A stretch of 64,000 bases of DNA, taken from assembly GCA_010909165.1 (NCBI GenBank), contig MU008173.1, positions 1,054,001 to 1,118,000 on the forward strand. The letters run 5' to 3'. Positions 32,686 to 44,825 of this stretch are shown here, piece by piece. Positions within the stretch are counted from its first letter, which is position 1; each line of letters begins with the position of its first letter. The notes under the pieces are model-generated. The model was not told the origin of the DNA. It was given only the letters and a program-made list of their open reading frames with translations, and made no database searches. The DNA comes from Anthoceros angustus (taxonomy: Eukaryota; Streptophyta; Anthocerotopsida; Anthocerotales; Anthocerotaceae). The position numbers and the translations under genes were made by a program.

Positions 32686-34403
32686 TTTTGGCGCCGTTGC
32701 CGGGGAATGAAACTGCTGTCAGGATTATAGGAAAGACTAACCATAGCTTAGGTGTCTAGTCTTTGAGTGTATTTAGTTTGGTAGATGGATGCCACGAGTT
32801 GAGTCGGAGGATTCAGAGTCAAGTCGGGAAGAGAAGCCTCAAGCGAAGCGACAGCGCCAAGCAGTGGAAAGGTTGAAAAGGGTTGCGGATCGGGAGTTGA
32901 GGAGGACCCAATTGGAGGACGCACTTGCTGGAAGGAAGGAGGCAAGGAATCAACCAGGGATCGGGGGTCCGATCTTGTTGGAGCAAGATCCCCAATCTCT
33001 GGTCTTGGACGAGGTACCACGGCCGAGGAACCTTGGACCAAACTTGTCTTGACCTCTCTTCCAGTGTGTGCATGTGCGGTCAATCAACTTCCAGACCGTC
33101 GAATCAACCACTGCATCGAATCACCACGATAGTCATGTCCACCACCGTGCCGGTGGTGGTCACCACCAAGCAACCTTACCCGTTGTATGGAGAGGGGAAG
33201 GGGTATGAGGATCCTGATGAATTTGTTGAGCGTTTTGAGCAGTTGACATTTGCAAACCAGGAAGTGGGCGATGCACAGCGCATTCAACTGTTCTATGGAG
33301 TTCTTCGGGGCGGTCCAGCAAAGTGGTACAGGCGCGAGTACCTCAAGTCAGCCACACCCCCAACCACCTTTGAAGAATTGAAGAATGCCTTCTGTGAGAG
33401 GTTTAGGGGGATTGACATGGAGGGCTACGTGTTGTCCAAACTTGAGAGGTTACAAAGAGAGAGGAAGGAAACCTTGCAAGCGTATGTTGAGAGGTTTCAC
33501 AACTTACGTGATCGTAGTGGTCCTCATTCAGAGCTGCAGGCAATACGGTGGTTCGCTAAAGGCCTGGGTTCTAAGATGGGGAGACACGTAAGGTTGCAAG
33601 CGGAGAAGAATTTGGGCAAGGCTATCAAGGCGGCGCTAAATTATGAGGAATCCAACCCGCAGGAGATGAAGAAGGCTAGGAAGGACAGGAGGAAGCCCAA
33701 AACAGGGAAAAAGAGAAGGGATTCCTCATCGCCCCTGGAGAAAGTTCCTCAGAGAGGAAAGCTCCTCAAGATTCCCTGAGGATTCCATGGAGGAAGAAAC
33801 GAGTGACTTGGAGGAAGATTCGATGGGGAGCGCCGGGAGGAAAAAGAAGAAATCAAGGGGTGAAGTGGAAGGGAAGAAGAGCTGCATGGGGAACAAAGAG
33901 TCGAGGCGAAACAAGAGGCGTTGTATGCAAAAAGATGCGGAGCAAGCAAGGAGGGAGGCCGAGGCGGCAACCAAGAAAGTGGAACAACACAGTGGAGGCG
34001 AGAGGGCCAAACCCAATTCGAAGAGGGGGAAGGGAGACGAGATGGCCTCGAATGAGAAGGGGAGAAAGAGCTTCACAAAACTGACGCATCTCGAAATTTG
34101 TGAGTATCTGGCCAAATTCCTCAAAACCTCTCTAAGGTACAGCAACCGGCGTTCGTCCATTACTCGCGACCGTTCGTAAGACACAAGACCAAGTTATATC
34201 GAATGGGACCGGACGGTAACAAACGGTTATGGGCGACGACTGAGCAGGTGGATGAGTCCGTTCAGGGTCCTGGAGGTTTTCCACAATGGTTCCATCCAGC
34301 TGCAGTATTTGAATGGGTCGCCTTTGCCAACCAAAGTTGGTTGGCGAGTTGAAAAGTATTATCAATAAGTTGGCGAGGACGCCAACAAATGAGAAGGGGA
34401 GTA
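32686..34403 (+). mobile_element. Ty3 element A internal region: gag plus integrase tail
   Basis: TGGCGCCGTTGCCGGGGA at 32689-32706 is a primer-binding site matching plant tRNA-Asp, as in Athila/Tat-type Ty3 elements. An intact frame (about 33135-33779) is a Retrotrans_gag domain: PYPLYGEGKGYEDPDEFVER, GGPAKWYRREYL, FEELKNAFCERFRG, LQAYVERFHNLRD. The gag-like basic region continues to about 34180. At about 34256-34370 a GPY/F-like integrase tail appears (FRVLEVFHNGSIQL, GSPLPTKVGW). Protease, reverse transcriptase and the integrase core are missing, so this is a non-autonomous deletion derivative of 1.7 kb. The purine tract GAGAAGGGGAG lies just before the 3' LTR. The minus-strand copy at 57.6-59.2 kb has the same deletion. 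Confidence 0.8.
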
Positions 34404-36724
34404 TGTGGAAGACCACATGTACACTAACCCTCCCCGGACTATTGGTTTGAATGTTTTTTTGTTTTTCTTATGTTTTGTGTGATGGAGTGCTTAGGAAATG
34501 TCCGAGGCAAGGCCTTTTATACTAAAATGGTCCTTGGCCCATGACAATATTACTTTTACAAATAATTAGTCCTTGGGCCTCGAACTGAATATCGGCCAGC
34601 TAGAAGGTCCTTGGACCTTGGGATTTTAGGAATAAAATTGTCTATATAAGGTGGGGATCCTTCATTCGACAGGGGCCGGGAACAAGTGGAGACGCCTGCA
34701 CCTCCGGAGAAGTTCGAAGCTAGCGGAGAGGTATAAGCGGAGAGAGGTGAGGCTAGGGCTGTGGTCAAGAGAGGCGAGGCGAAACAAGAAGGTAGAAACA
34801 AGCCACCGTCATGAAGAAGGACCCAAGGTGGGGAAGCCACCACGGTGGTGGAGCCACCACCGTCATGAGCGACCACCACGGTGGTGGAGCCGCCATCGTC
34901 ATGAAGAAGGACCCAAGGTGGGGAAGCCACCGTCGAGGCCAGGAGGGGATGCAACCCCTCGATTCCGTGAAGCAACCAGCCGGATTGTCCACGGAGCCGC
35001 ATACCCTTCACAGGTTGTGCTCGAGGAAATGAGCAAGGCGGAGGCTAGAGCATGGATGGAGGAACGCCTTGTTGGCATCCGGTGATGAGGAGCGAGGAAA
35101 CGTGCAGGGGCGAGAGACGGCGCCTCCTAGGAGGAGTGAAGGGACCTCGGATAGCGGGAGTGAGGTGGAGATATTAAGGGAGGATCTTCGGATCGGGCGT
35201 GGTAGGAGAGCGAGGGAACACCCATGGGCCGCAGGCTAGGCGGCCACAGGGGGGCTGATTTTAGAGGGAGCGGCATCATAGGTCGAGGCTTTCACTTGGA
35301 TTAGAGGATAAGGTGCTAGGAAGCTTGTGAATTTGTAGATACCGAATTGGTAGGCGCTCATGGTAGGTTAGCCATCTTTAAACCGAGGTAGGTTAGCCAT
35401 CTTTAGACCTTGGGAAAGTGAGCTATGGCGCCGGCGGATGTATAAGAGACCCTTGAGTGTCTCTCTTAGACAATTTCGGTGTGAGCTCCGTGTGTCGAAT
35501 TTGTGCGCGTGGTTGGTTGGAGACATCCGATCGATGATGGGCTGATTCATTGTCTTGTCCTCTCGTCACAAGAGGGCGGGAGATCCTGGATGGTCGAGAG
35601 CCGAGTGACCAAGCTCCGTCTGGGGTGACTAGTGGTGAAGGGTGCTCAATGCATGCTAGAGAGGGAAATTCTGGGGACCGGGTGAGATCGCGGGTGCGAA
35701 TCGCCTGGAGCCGACCATGTTTTCCTTTCCCAACCCATGTCTAACCAGATTGTGTCTAATCCCAAGGAAGGGTCTGTGGCCCAAGGTGAGGTCTGGTAGG
35801 GGTCTGTGGCCCAAGGTGAGGTCTGGTGGCTGAGGAGGGTCTGTGGTGGCCCAAGGAGGTCTGTGTGGCCCAAGGAGGTCTGTGGCTGAGGAGGGTCTGT
35901 GTGGCCCAAGGAGGTCTGTGGCCCAAGGAGGTCTGTGGCCCAGGAGGGGTCTGTGTGGCCCAAGAGGGGTCTGTGTGGCCCAAGAGGGGTCTGTGGCCCA
36001 AGAGGGGTCTGTGTGGCCCAAGGAGGTCTGTGGCCCAAGAGGGGTCTGTGGCCCAAGGAGGTCTGTGGCCCAAGAGAGGAGATCATCATCTTGTGCGGTG
36101 GTGTGAGAGGTCCTAGAAGAAAGGGGTGAGTGAGTCGTTGTGTGAAGAGGAGTCTAGGAAGTGGTGAGCGAGCGTGTGGAAAAATGGCAGCGAGGAAGGT
36201 TGGGAATAAATTGTGGGGTCGAGGAAATCGCCGGAGTGAGGTGCCGCGGCGTGGCCATGGTGTGCATCCACCGGTGAGCTCGGGTGTGAATCACATGAGT
36301 GTGACTTGGTGTACATGTGAATCTGTGCATAGGACCATAGCCCTTAACGAGCGAGGGGGGAACCGGGGTGCCAAATAGTCGATCGCGGCAGCGTGCGCCG
36401 GTGGGTGGGTCCCACCACGGGGTTGGATCACCACGGTGGCGAACCCACCACGGTGGCGGAATCCCTGCAGCGGTGGAATCCACCACGGCGGTGGCGGAAT
36501 CCACCACGGTGGCGAACCCACCACGGCGGTGGTCGAACTTACCACGTGTGGTCGGGCCGAGTAGTTGATTATGGTGGGTAGGGCGATTGTAGGAGGACTA
36601 GAATCCATAGTTTTAGAACATCTTGACACAAAACCATTCCCTTGGGATCGAATCCTAGGACTATAACGACATAGAGGGTAAATGTGGCCTCTTTGCGTCT
36701 TCGGATGCAAAAACCCATTCCACA
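34404..36724 (+). repeat. 3' LTR of Ty3 element A, 2.3 kb
   Basis: It begins TGTGGAAGACC after the purine tract and ends CATTCCACA, giving 7-bp terminal inverted repeats (TGTGGAA/TTCCACA). It contains GTCCTTGG repeats and TATATAAGG near 34643, a GTGGTGG-rich block (34840-34935), a minisatellite of GGTCTGTGGCCCAAG units at 35762-36075, and a 21-bp minisatellite at 36410-36545. Open frames across the minisatellites are repeats, not genes. Confidence 0.8.
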
Positions 36725-39700
36725 GTTTCGCAGGTGGAGCGCAACTCGCTGCCAGATGAACGCGGTGCAGACGCTGGTGAACGCTCCGTTACGGAAAAGG
36801 AAAATTGGCTTACGAAAAATCAGGGCAAGGGTTAAATAGGACGGTAGACAGTAATCGGCACCGTCTATGTCAGATGTTTGTTTTTCCACTTACCCTTATT
36901 TGGTGTGGCAGCTACCTTTGCCACGATTTTATTAACACGGTGGCCCATGTTTTCCAACCGTGTTGCACTTGGCATACATTAAAGCCTTCCGATCCCTAAC
37001 GGCAAAAGCCGCAACTTTAATGACCGCTTGTGAATAACGGCGGCGTCGGATCCGCCGCCTGATAGATAAATCTTCTCCGCCAGGGAGTGCTGGAAAGATG
37101 CCACTCCGAGGCATCCGCGCGATAGTTCTGCTATGTCTAATATGATTGTGCCGCGAGGCTTGTGTGTTCCTCCTTGTTCACGGTGCTGGGATCGCGTTTC
37201 GCCGGCCGCACGTCTCTTGCAGCATGCTCCACTCCACCCATACCGATGAAGACACAGAGGTAATTTTCATAATACGCGTTCGCCTCCACGTTCAGAGTCC
37301 CTTGTCTCCGCTGGAACGTTGTTCATAACCGTGGGTGTCATGCGGCTTGACTACTGCAGATGGCAGGAACTTGTTGGCATACTGGGAATGCCTCGCCCTC
37401 ACAAAGAGACCTACATGCAGTCGAAAGGGGCATTCAGCGATCATTTGGCCAAACGCGCCCGCGAACTTTGCCAGCCAGTAAGGGACCGAGTTTTCCGAAT
37501 GCTCTTTGTGGACAACCTGTGTGTATCAGAACACAAGCTTATGTAGACAAGCTGGAAATTCGGCTTCGCTGAGGCAAGCGGATGGCCAGTGAGTGGTAAT
37601 CGTTGTGGATGACGATGTGCTTCACCTTGTTCTCGTGAAAATCGTGTATGCTCAGGATGGCGAAGGACTCATAACCATTCTCGTGCCCCTCCCTATGTGC
37701 CACCGACGCCCCGGAACCTGCACTTGTATGCGGCTATGGAACTTAGCCCCGGAGAGACGAGGCGATGTCGCCCGCCCGCAGAAGTCAGAAATGAACGTGC
37801 CATGCGAGGTCTGTTTCGCCCTCCGTGTGGAGTGTTTGGTGCATTGGGGGAGCATGATATTGCTGGCGATGGCAACGTTCCCCATCCTCCCCGTTCCCCT
37901 CCTCGCAGTGAGTATCATCCGAGCCAATGTCGGAGACATTGCAAGCCGAGCGACCTTGGGTTTCGTTTGCGGGCGGCGGTGTGTCTCCTTGAAGAAAGGG
38001 GTGAGTGAGTCGTGTGTGAAGGGTCTAGGAAGTGGTGAGCGAGAGTCCGGAAACGCGAACCGAGGAAGGGGAATAAATTGTGGGTCGAGGAAATCGCCGA
38101 CGGAGTGAGGTGCCGCGGCGTGGCCATGGTGCATCCACCTGAGCTCGGGTGTGAATCATGAGTGTGACTTGGTGTACATGTGAACTGTGCATAGGACCAT
38201 AGCCCTTAACGAGCGAGGGGGGAACCGGCGCCAAATAGTCGATCGCGACGCTGCGGCGCCGGCCGGGTGGGTCCCACCACGTGGGTTGATCGCCACCGCG
38301 GGCAACCCACCACGGTGGCGGAATCCACCACGGCGGTGGCGGAATCCACCACGGTGGAATCCACCACGGCGGCGAACCACCATGGCGGTGGTCGAACTTA
38401 CCACTGCCGTACCACGTAGTTGATTATGGGTAGGAACCGATTGTAGGAGGACTAGAATCCATAGTTTTAGAACATCTTGACACAAAACCATTCCCTTGGG
38501 ATCGAATCCTAGGACTATAACGACATAGAGGGTAAATGTGGCCTCTTTGCGTCTTCGGATGCAAAACCCATTCCACAGGTGGAGCGCAACCGCCGGATGA
38601 ACGCGTGCACGGTGAACGCCCGCTACGGAAAAGGAAAATTGGCTTCTGAAAATCGGGCAAGGGTTAAATAGGACGGCAGATGAGTCGCACTGCCTATGTC
38701 GATGTTTGTTTTCCACTTACCCTTATTTGGTGTGGCAGCTACCTTTGCCACGATTTTATTAACACGGCCCATGTTTTCCAACCGTGTTGCACTTGGCATA
38801 CATTAAAGCCTTCCGATCCCTAACGGCAAAAGCCGCAACTTTAATGACCGCTTGTGAATAGCGGTCGGATCCGCTACCGATAGATAAATCTTCTCCGCTA
38901 GGGAGTCCGGAAAGAGGCCACCCGAGGCATCCGCCGATGGATGTCTAATATGATTGTGCCGCGAGGCTTGTGTGTTCCTCCTTGTTCACGGTCTTTGGGA
39001 TCGCCACCGCCGCACGTCTCTTGACATGCTCCACTCCACCCATACCGATGAAGACACAGAGGTAATTTTCATAATACGCGTTCGCCTCCACGTTCAGAGT
39101 CCCTTGTCTCCGCTGGAACGTTGTTCATAACCGTGGGTGTCATGCGGCTTGACTACTGCAGATGGCAGGAACTTGTTGGCATACTGGGAATGCCTCGCCC
39201 TCACAAAGAGACCTACATGCAGTCGAAAGGGGCATTCAGCGATCATTTGGCCAAACGCGCCCGCGAACTTTGCCACCAATGAGGACCGAGTTTTCGAATG
39301 CTCTTTGTGGACAACCCGTGGTATCGAACACAAGCTTATGTAGACAAGCTGGAAATTCGTCACTGAGGCAAGCGGATGGCATGAGTGGTAATCGTTGTGG
39401 ATGACGATGTGCTTCACCTTGTTCTCGTGAAAATCGTGTCTGCTCGGGATGGCGAAGGACTCATAACCATTCTCGTGCCTCCCTATGTGCCACCACGCCC
39501 GGAACTGCACTTGTATGCGGCTATGGAACTTAGCCCGAGAGACGAGATGCGTCGCCACCTCGAAATGAGCGTGCCATGCGAGGTCTGTTTCGCCCTTCGT
39601 GTGGAGTGTTTGGTGCATTGGGGGAGCAGGATATTGCTGGCGATGGCAACGTTCCCCATCCTCCCCGTTCCCCTCCTCGCCTGCAGCGTCCGTATCATCC

Positions 39701-39790
39701 GAAGCCAATGTCGGAGACATTGCAGGCCGGGAGCGACCTTGGGTTTCGTTTGCAGAGGCGGCGCGCGGCTGGTGTCTCCTTGAAGAAGAC
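36118..39790. repeat. Tandem duplication of the LTR end plus flank
   Basis: Unit 1 (36118 to about 37987) contains the last 600 bases of the 3' LTR and 1.26 kb of flank; unit 2 (about 37988-39790) repeats it. The join at 37987 shares GAAGAA between the two parents. The flank holds no gene I recognise; the longest minus-strand frame (39094-39720) has no familiar motif. Many differences between units are CAG to CG: ATCAGGGCAAG (36819) against ATCGGGCAAG (38652), and TGTCAGATGTTTG (36868) against TGTCGATGTTTG (38698). Confidence 0.8.
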
Positions 39791-40235
39791 TGAGGCGGAC
39801 ACGGTTCTGCAAGATTTCCGGAAACCGTGTTGCAACAAACTCTGTATCCAACGACTTTCGAAGGAGGGTTTCCAAGAAGAGAGGCAAAGGTTTCTTATGT
39901 TGGGAAGGTCCGAGCAGGAGACATACTTAGAGACCCTTGTAAGGCCTGACCAAGGATCGAAAGGAAAAGACCGGGTCTGTACTTTCCTGAAGGCACCGGT
40001 ACCAATCAAGTGTTGCCTGAAATCCTTCAGAAGGGTGTATTGCATAGGGTCGGAAAGGTATGAGGAGGTGAAGGGTAGAGTACTGTTGAATTCACCATGG
40101 ATGGTAGCAAGCCAAACCCGGGTGAAATCATCTCATGCATTAGGCGCTATAGCATGGATGGATGCAACATTTACGCAATTGGCGGGCTGCCTCTTGTTGA
40201 AGTCTACAATCTTCCCGACACTTTCACCAAGCTAG
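39786..40235 (+). pseudogene. N-terminal Cys-rich part of a transposase-like gene
   Basis: The frame ends at a stop at 40233-40235. It has a Cys cluster (KPCCNKLCIQRL), a predicted helix EERQRFLMLGRSEQETYLE, and then KCCLKSFRRVYCIGSERYEEV. This arrangement is that of the N-terminus of transposase-like proteins of the DUF7869 type and relatives, in which VC..F...YGIS/GS-like blocks precede the catalytic domain. It lies in the same orientation as the two DDE-type genes downstream. Confidence 0.4.
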
Positions 40236-43200
40236 AAGTGGGTCCAAGCACGAGTTAGGTAGACCACATTATGTGGGGACGGACGATATATTTATATCCA
40301 CATGTGGACGTATTTACCTCGAAAATTCTCCCCACTAGAATATCTATCGAAATGATTCAATTTTTTTCCCATAACTAAGAGCAAGGCAACAAGTCCACAT
40401 TAAAATGCTCGAGTTAAAGGATATGATTTGTGCATATGGTATTTAATTGTTTGATCACGGATGGACAAGTGAACTTTGGACACAAAAAGTGAGCACAAGA
40501 CACACAACCCAAGTTCATTTGAATTTCAAACCATCCCATCAAGTGAACACGGAACAGAGTGAGTCTATCACACTCAAGTTTGGCACTTGTTCAAATTTCA
40601 AAGTTTGGAATACGCTGGAATTTCAAAGTCCGGCTTTGGAATTTCAAACCATCCCTCAAGTGAACACGGAACACTAAAAGTGAGGCATGGTCACAAACAA
40701 GTGTAAACTTGTTTGAATTTCAAAGTTTGGGTAAGCGGAATTTCAAACGAGGTACCCAAGTTCTGCTCATCTTTGATGAGAGCATAACCTCCGATCTGCA
40801 CGCTGCGCCCGCCTTCCCTTTCGAGGCGCTCGGTACCGTGTGTGAACCATGTGCCTAGTATTGTGAGTCGGCGCGGAGGGAGGCAGAAGGGAGCCCTCAG
40901 CGGGCCAAGGAATCGAATGGCTCCAGTGCATCCTCTTCGAGTGCACTTAAGAGAGCACGCACTGAAGCGCCGATGGAGGAAAAGCAATTTCAAATGTATC
41001 TTTGTGTGTGGAAGATGTTAGGCAAGATCGGAGCATCTTTGCTCGTGGAGGAGGCACCCTTACATGGTGAGAAGGGATCTAATCCACGATTGAATGTTGT
41101 TGTGGAAGAACGGAGCAGCCGAGGGCGAGCAAACAACACCTCTTTCATCCACAGGCGGTCAAGGCGGTTCTGCAGCAAGGCGGTGGGATCTCACCAGTCA
41201 GATGGGGCGTTGTGATGCAGTGTGGCCGTGTTGCTCGTGAACTTGGTCACATTTTCTTATAGAACTGCCCACTTCAATTCGATAGCAAGGCCAAGGTGCT
41301 AGATGCTTTTCCAGCTTCGTGGCCTCAAGGAGTTCTTCCTCTGCGAGGGGTGAAGGCTCGCCACATCCCTAGCTTTCCGGAACATCAGGCGGCCATGAAG
41401 AAGCTGAGTGTACAAGCGTCGATAAGTTGAAGGCAAGACAAACCTTCATGAATATTGTGCTTCGAGGATGTGAGGCAAGAAGCTGGAGCATCCGCCTTGG
41501 CCGGGTCCTTGTCGGCAGTGTGGCCGTGTTGCTCGTGAACTTGGTCACATTTTCTTACATAGAACTGCCCACTTCAATCGATAGCAAGGCCAAGGTGCTA
41601 GATGCTTTTCCAGCTTCGTGGCCTCAAGGAGTTCTTCCTGCGCGAGGGGTGAAGGCTCGAAAGCCACATCCCTAGCTTTCCGAACATCGTGCCATGAAGA
41701 AGCTGAGTGTACAAGCGCCCGATAAGTTGAAGGCAAGACAAACCTTCATGAATATTGTGCATCGAGGATGTGAGGCAAGAAGTCGGAGCATCCGCCTTGG
41801 CCGGGTCCTTGGGGTCAGGTGGCACGCCATCTTCGAGACCAGCGATTTGCAAAGTGCACCGAGGAGGTGCGCGGGTGGTGGGGGCGGAAGGCTCGTTCCG
41901 ATTGTTTGACCCAAGAGGTAAAGCAAGCTGTTTTGCAATTTTGGGAGACGGCATCAAGGCCTTCCTCCAACTCCAAGGATGCTAGGCGGCAGGTGGCTCC
42001 TCTTGTATTCCGCACCCACATAATCCATTTCCGGATACCTCTCGGTGATCAGTTCAACGTGTTTTGTCTTTGCTACTTCCAGGTGGTGAGCACCGCCACC
42101 GGTGGTGAGCGATCTCCTTGCCTAGTGCCTCCGCCCATGCTTGCTGGAACACGCCACTAACCTTGTAAGTTGTTACACCGCCACCACCGTCACCACTACA
42201 TGTGACCTGATGCTCCCAGCTACACTGTCACTCTCCATGTTCAGCCCTTCCTTCCGTGGCGGCGATTGTCGCTGGCTCGGTCATTTGTCATTTTGCTTGT
42301 GCTTGCTCTGCCGCGCTCTCGGTCATTTGCCCTGCTCGGTCATTTGTCCGGCTTCGGGCATTTGCGCTAGCTCCTCGGTCATTTGTGGCTCCGGTCATTT
42401 GCGCTGGTCTCTGGTCATTTGTTCCGGTGCAATGCTCATTTGCGGCCTCGTCATTTGTTGGGTGCAATGCTCATTTGCTCTTGCTCTTGCTCATTTCATC
42501 CGTATGCAATGCTCATTTCTTTGTAGACCCAGTTCACTTGGGATGTCCAGGCTCACTTTCTTTGAGAGGGAGGCACTTCATGTGGCTCTTTAGAGGGTTG
42601 TCATGCATTGGGCGCTATAGCATGGATGGATGCAACATTTCGCAATTGGCGGAGCTGCCGCTCTTGTTGAAGTCTACAATCTTCACGACACTTTCACCAA
42701 GCTAGAAGTGGGTCCAAGCACAGTTAGGTAGACCACATTATGTGGGGACGGACGCAACGCGTATTTATGTCCACATGTGGACGATTACCTTCTCGAAAAT
42801 TCTCCCCACTAGAATATCTATCGAAATGATTCAATTTTTTTCCCATAACTAAGAGCAAGGCAACAAGTCCACATTAAAATGCTCGAGTTAAAGGATATGA
42901 TTTGTGCATATGGTATTTAATTGTTTGATCACGGATGGACAAGTGAACTTTGGACACAAAAAGTGAGCACAAGACACACAACCCAAGTTCATTTGAATTT
43001 CAAACCATCCCATCAAGTGAACACGGAACAAGAGTGAGTCTCAGATCACACTCAAGTTTGGCACTTGTTCAAATTTCAAAGTTTGGAATACGCTGGAATT
43101 TCAAAGTCCGGCTTTGGGAATTTCAAACCATCCCAAGTGAACACGGAACACTAAAAGTGAGGCATGGTCACAAACAAGTGTAAACTTGTTTGAATTTCAA

Positions 43201-44822
43201 AGTTTGGGTAAGCGGAATTTCAAAACGAGGTACCCAAGTTCTGCGGCTCATCTTTGATGAGAGCATAACCTCCGATCCGCACGCGAGCCTTTTCGCCTCG
43301 CTTATACCGAGGGCGCCACCGTGTGTGAACCATGTGCCTAGGATTGTGAGCGACGCACGGAGGGAGGCAGAAGGGAGCCCCGCCCGAGCGTGCCAAGGAA
43401 TCGAATGGCTCCAGCAGTGCATCCCTCTTCGAGTGCACTTAAGAGAGCGAAGCACGCTGCCTGGAAGCGCCGATGGAGGGAAAAGCAATTTCGAAATGTA
43501 TCTTTGTGTGTGGAAGATGTTAGGCAAGATGCTGGAGCATCTTTGCCTGTGGAGGAGGCACCCTTACATGGTGAGAAGGGATCTAATCCACGATTGAATG
43601 TTGTTGTGGAAGAACGGAGCAGGCCGAGGGCAGAGCAAACAACACCTCTTTCATCCACAGAGCGGTCAAGGCGGTTCCGTGCACGGCAAGGGGCGGTGGG
43701 ATCTCACCCAGGTCAGCGATGGGGCCGTTGTGATGCACAGTGTGGCCGTGTTGCTCGTGAACTTGGTCACATTTTCTTATAGAACTGCCCACTTCAATTC
43801 GATAGCAAGGCCAAGGTGCTAGATGCTTTTCCAGCTTCGTGGCCTCAAGGAGTTCTTCCTGCGAGGGGTGAAGGCTCAAAGCCACATCCCTAGCTTTCCG
43901 GAACATCAGGCGGCCATGAAGAAGCTGAGTGTACAAGCGTCGATAAGTTGAAGGCAAGACAAACCTTCATGAATATTGTGCTATCGAGGATGTGAGGCAA
44001 GAAGTGGAGCATCCGCCTTGGCCGGGTCCTTGGGGTCAGCAGTGGCACGCCATCTTCGCAGCGATTTGCAAAGTGCACCAGGAGGTGCTGTGGGTGGGGA
44101 CGGAAGGCTGCTCCGATTGTTTGACCCAAGAGGTAAAGCAAGCTGTTTTGCAATTTTGGGAGACGCATCAAGGCCTTCCTCCAACTCCAAGGATGCTAGG
44201 CGGCAACGGTGGCTCCTCTTGTATTCGCACCCACATAATCCATTTCGGATACCTCTCGTGTGATCACCAACGTGTTTTGTCTTTGCTACTTCCACCGTGG
44301 TGAGCACCGCCACCGGTGGTGAGCGATCTCCTTGCCTAGTGCCTCGCCATGCTTGCGCTGGAACACGCCACTAACCTTGTAAGTTGTTACACCGCCACCA
44401 CCGTCACCACTACATGTGACCCCGATGCTCCCAGCTACACTGTCACTCTCCATGTTCAGCCCTTCCTTCCGTGGCGGCGATTGTCGCTGGCTCGGTCATT
44501 TGTCATTTTGCTTGTGCTTGCTCTGCCGCGCTCTCGGTCATTTGCCCTGCTCGGTCATTTGTCCGGCTTCGGGCATTTGCGCTAGCTCCTCGGTCATTTG
44601 TGGCTCCGGTCATTTGCGCTGGTCTCTGGTCATTTGTTCCGGTGCAATGCTCATTTGCGGCCTCGTCATTTGTTGGGTGCAATGCTCATTTGCTCTTGCT
44701 CTTGCTCATTTCATCCGTATGCAATGCTCATTTCTTTGTAGACCCAGTTCACTTGGATGTCCAGGCTCACTTTCTTTGAGAGGGAGGCACTTCATGTGGC
44801 TCTTTAGAGGGTTGTGTTCGAG
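40134..44822 (+). repeat. Tandem duplication, about 2.46 and 2.2 kb units
   Basis: The segment CATGCATT.GGCGCTATAGCATGG at 40134 recurs at 42603, and the two units run side by side to about 44822; the shared CATGCATT marks the join. Within unit 1, 41224-41512 is again duplicated at 41513-41810. Each unit contains an eroded transposase exon (LTQEVKQAVLQFWE..., near 41905 and 44125, with SSNSKDARR in unit 1) and an array of TCATTTG motifs. Confidence 0.8.
42270..42525 (+). repeat. Array of TCATTTG decamers
   Basis: About 13 copies of a motif close to CGGTCATTTG or TGCTCATTTG occur at intervals of about 15-25 bases. The same array is at about 44492-44745 in the second unit. The open frames across it (Cys/Ile/Ser-rich) are products of the repeat. 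Confidence 0.75.
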
Positions 44823-44825
44823 CAT

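Noticed and set aside
35656-36129. Several 76-147-codon frames on both strands rich in GPQ/WAT or VCGPR
   Set aside because: Products of the GGTCTGTGGCCCAAG minisatellite inside the Ty3 LTR, open in many frames. The same applies to 54276-54609 and 55194-55598.
39094-39720. 208-codon minus-strand ORF in the duplicated LTR flank
   Set aside because: The partner copy at 37.2-37.9 kb does not keep the same frame, and no domain is seen. It is probably chance in transposon flank.
42141-42705. 150-codon Cys/Ile/Ser-rich frames that look like a membrane protein
   Set aside because: They follow the TCATTTG array in whichever frame is open and are repeated with the tandem unit. The hydrophobic look comes from the motif.
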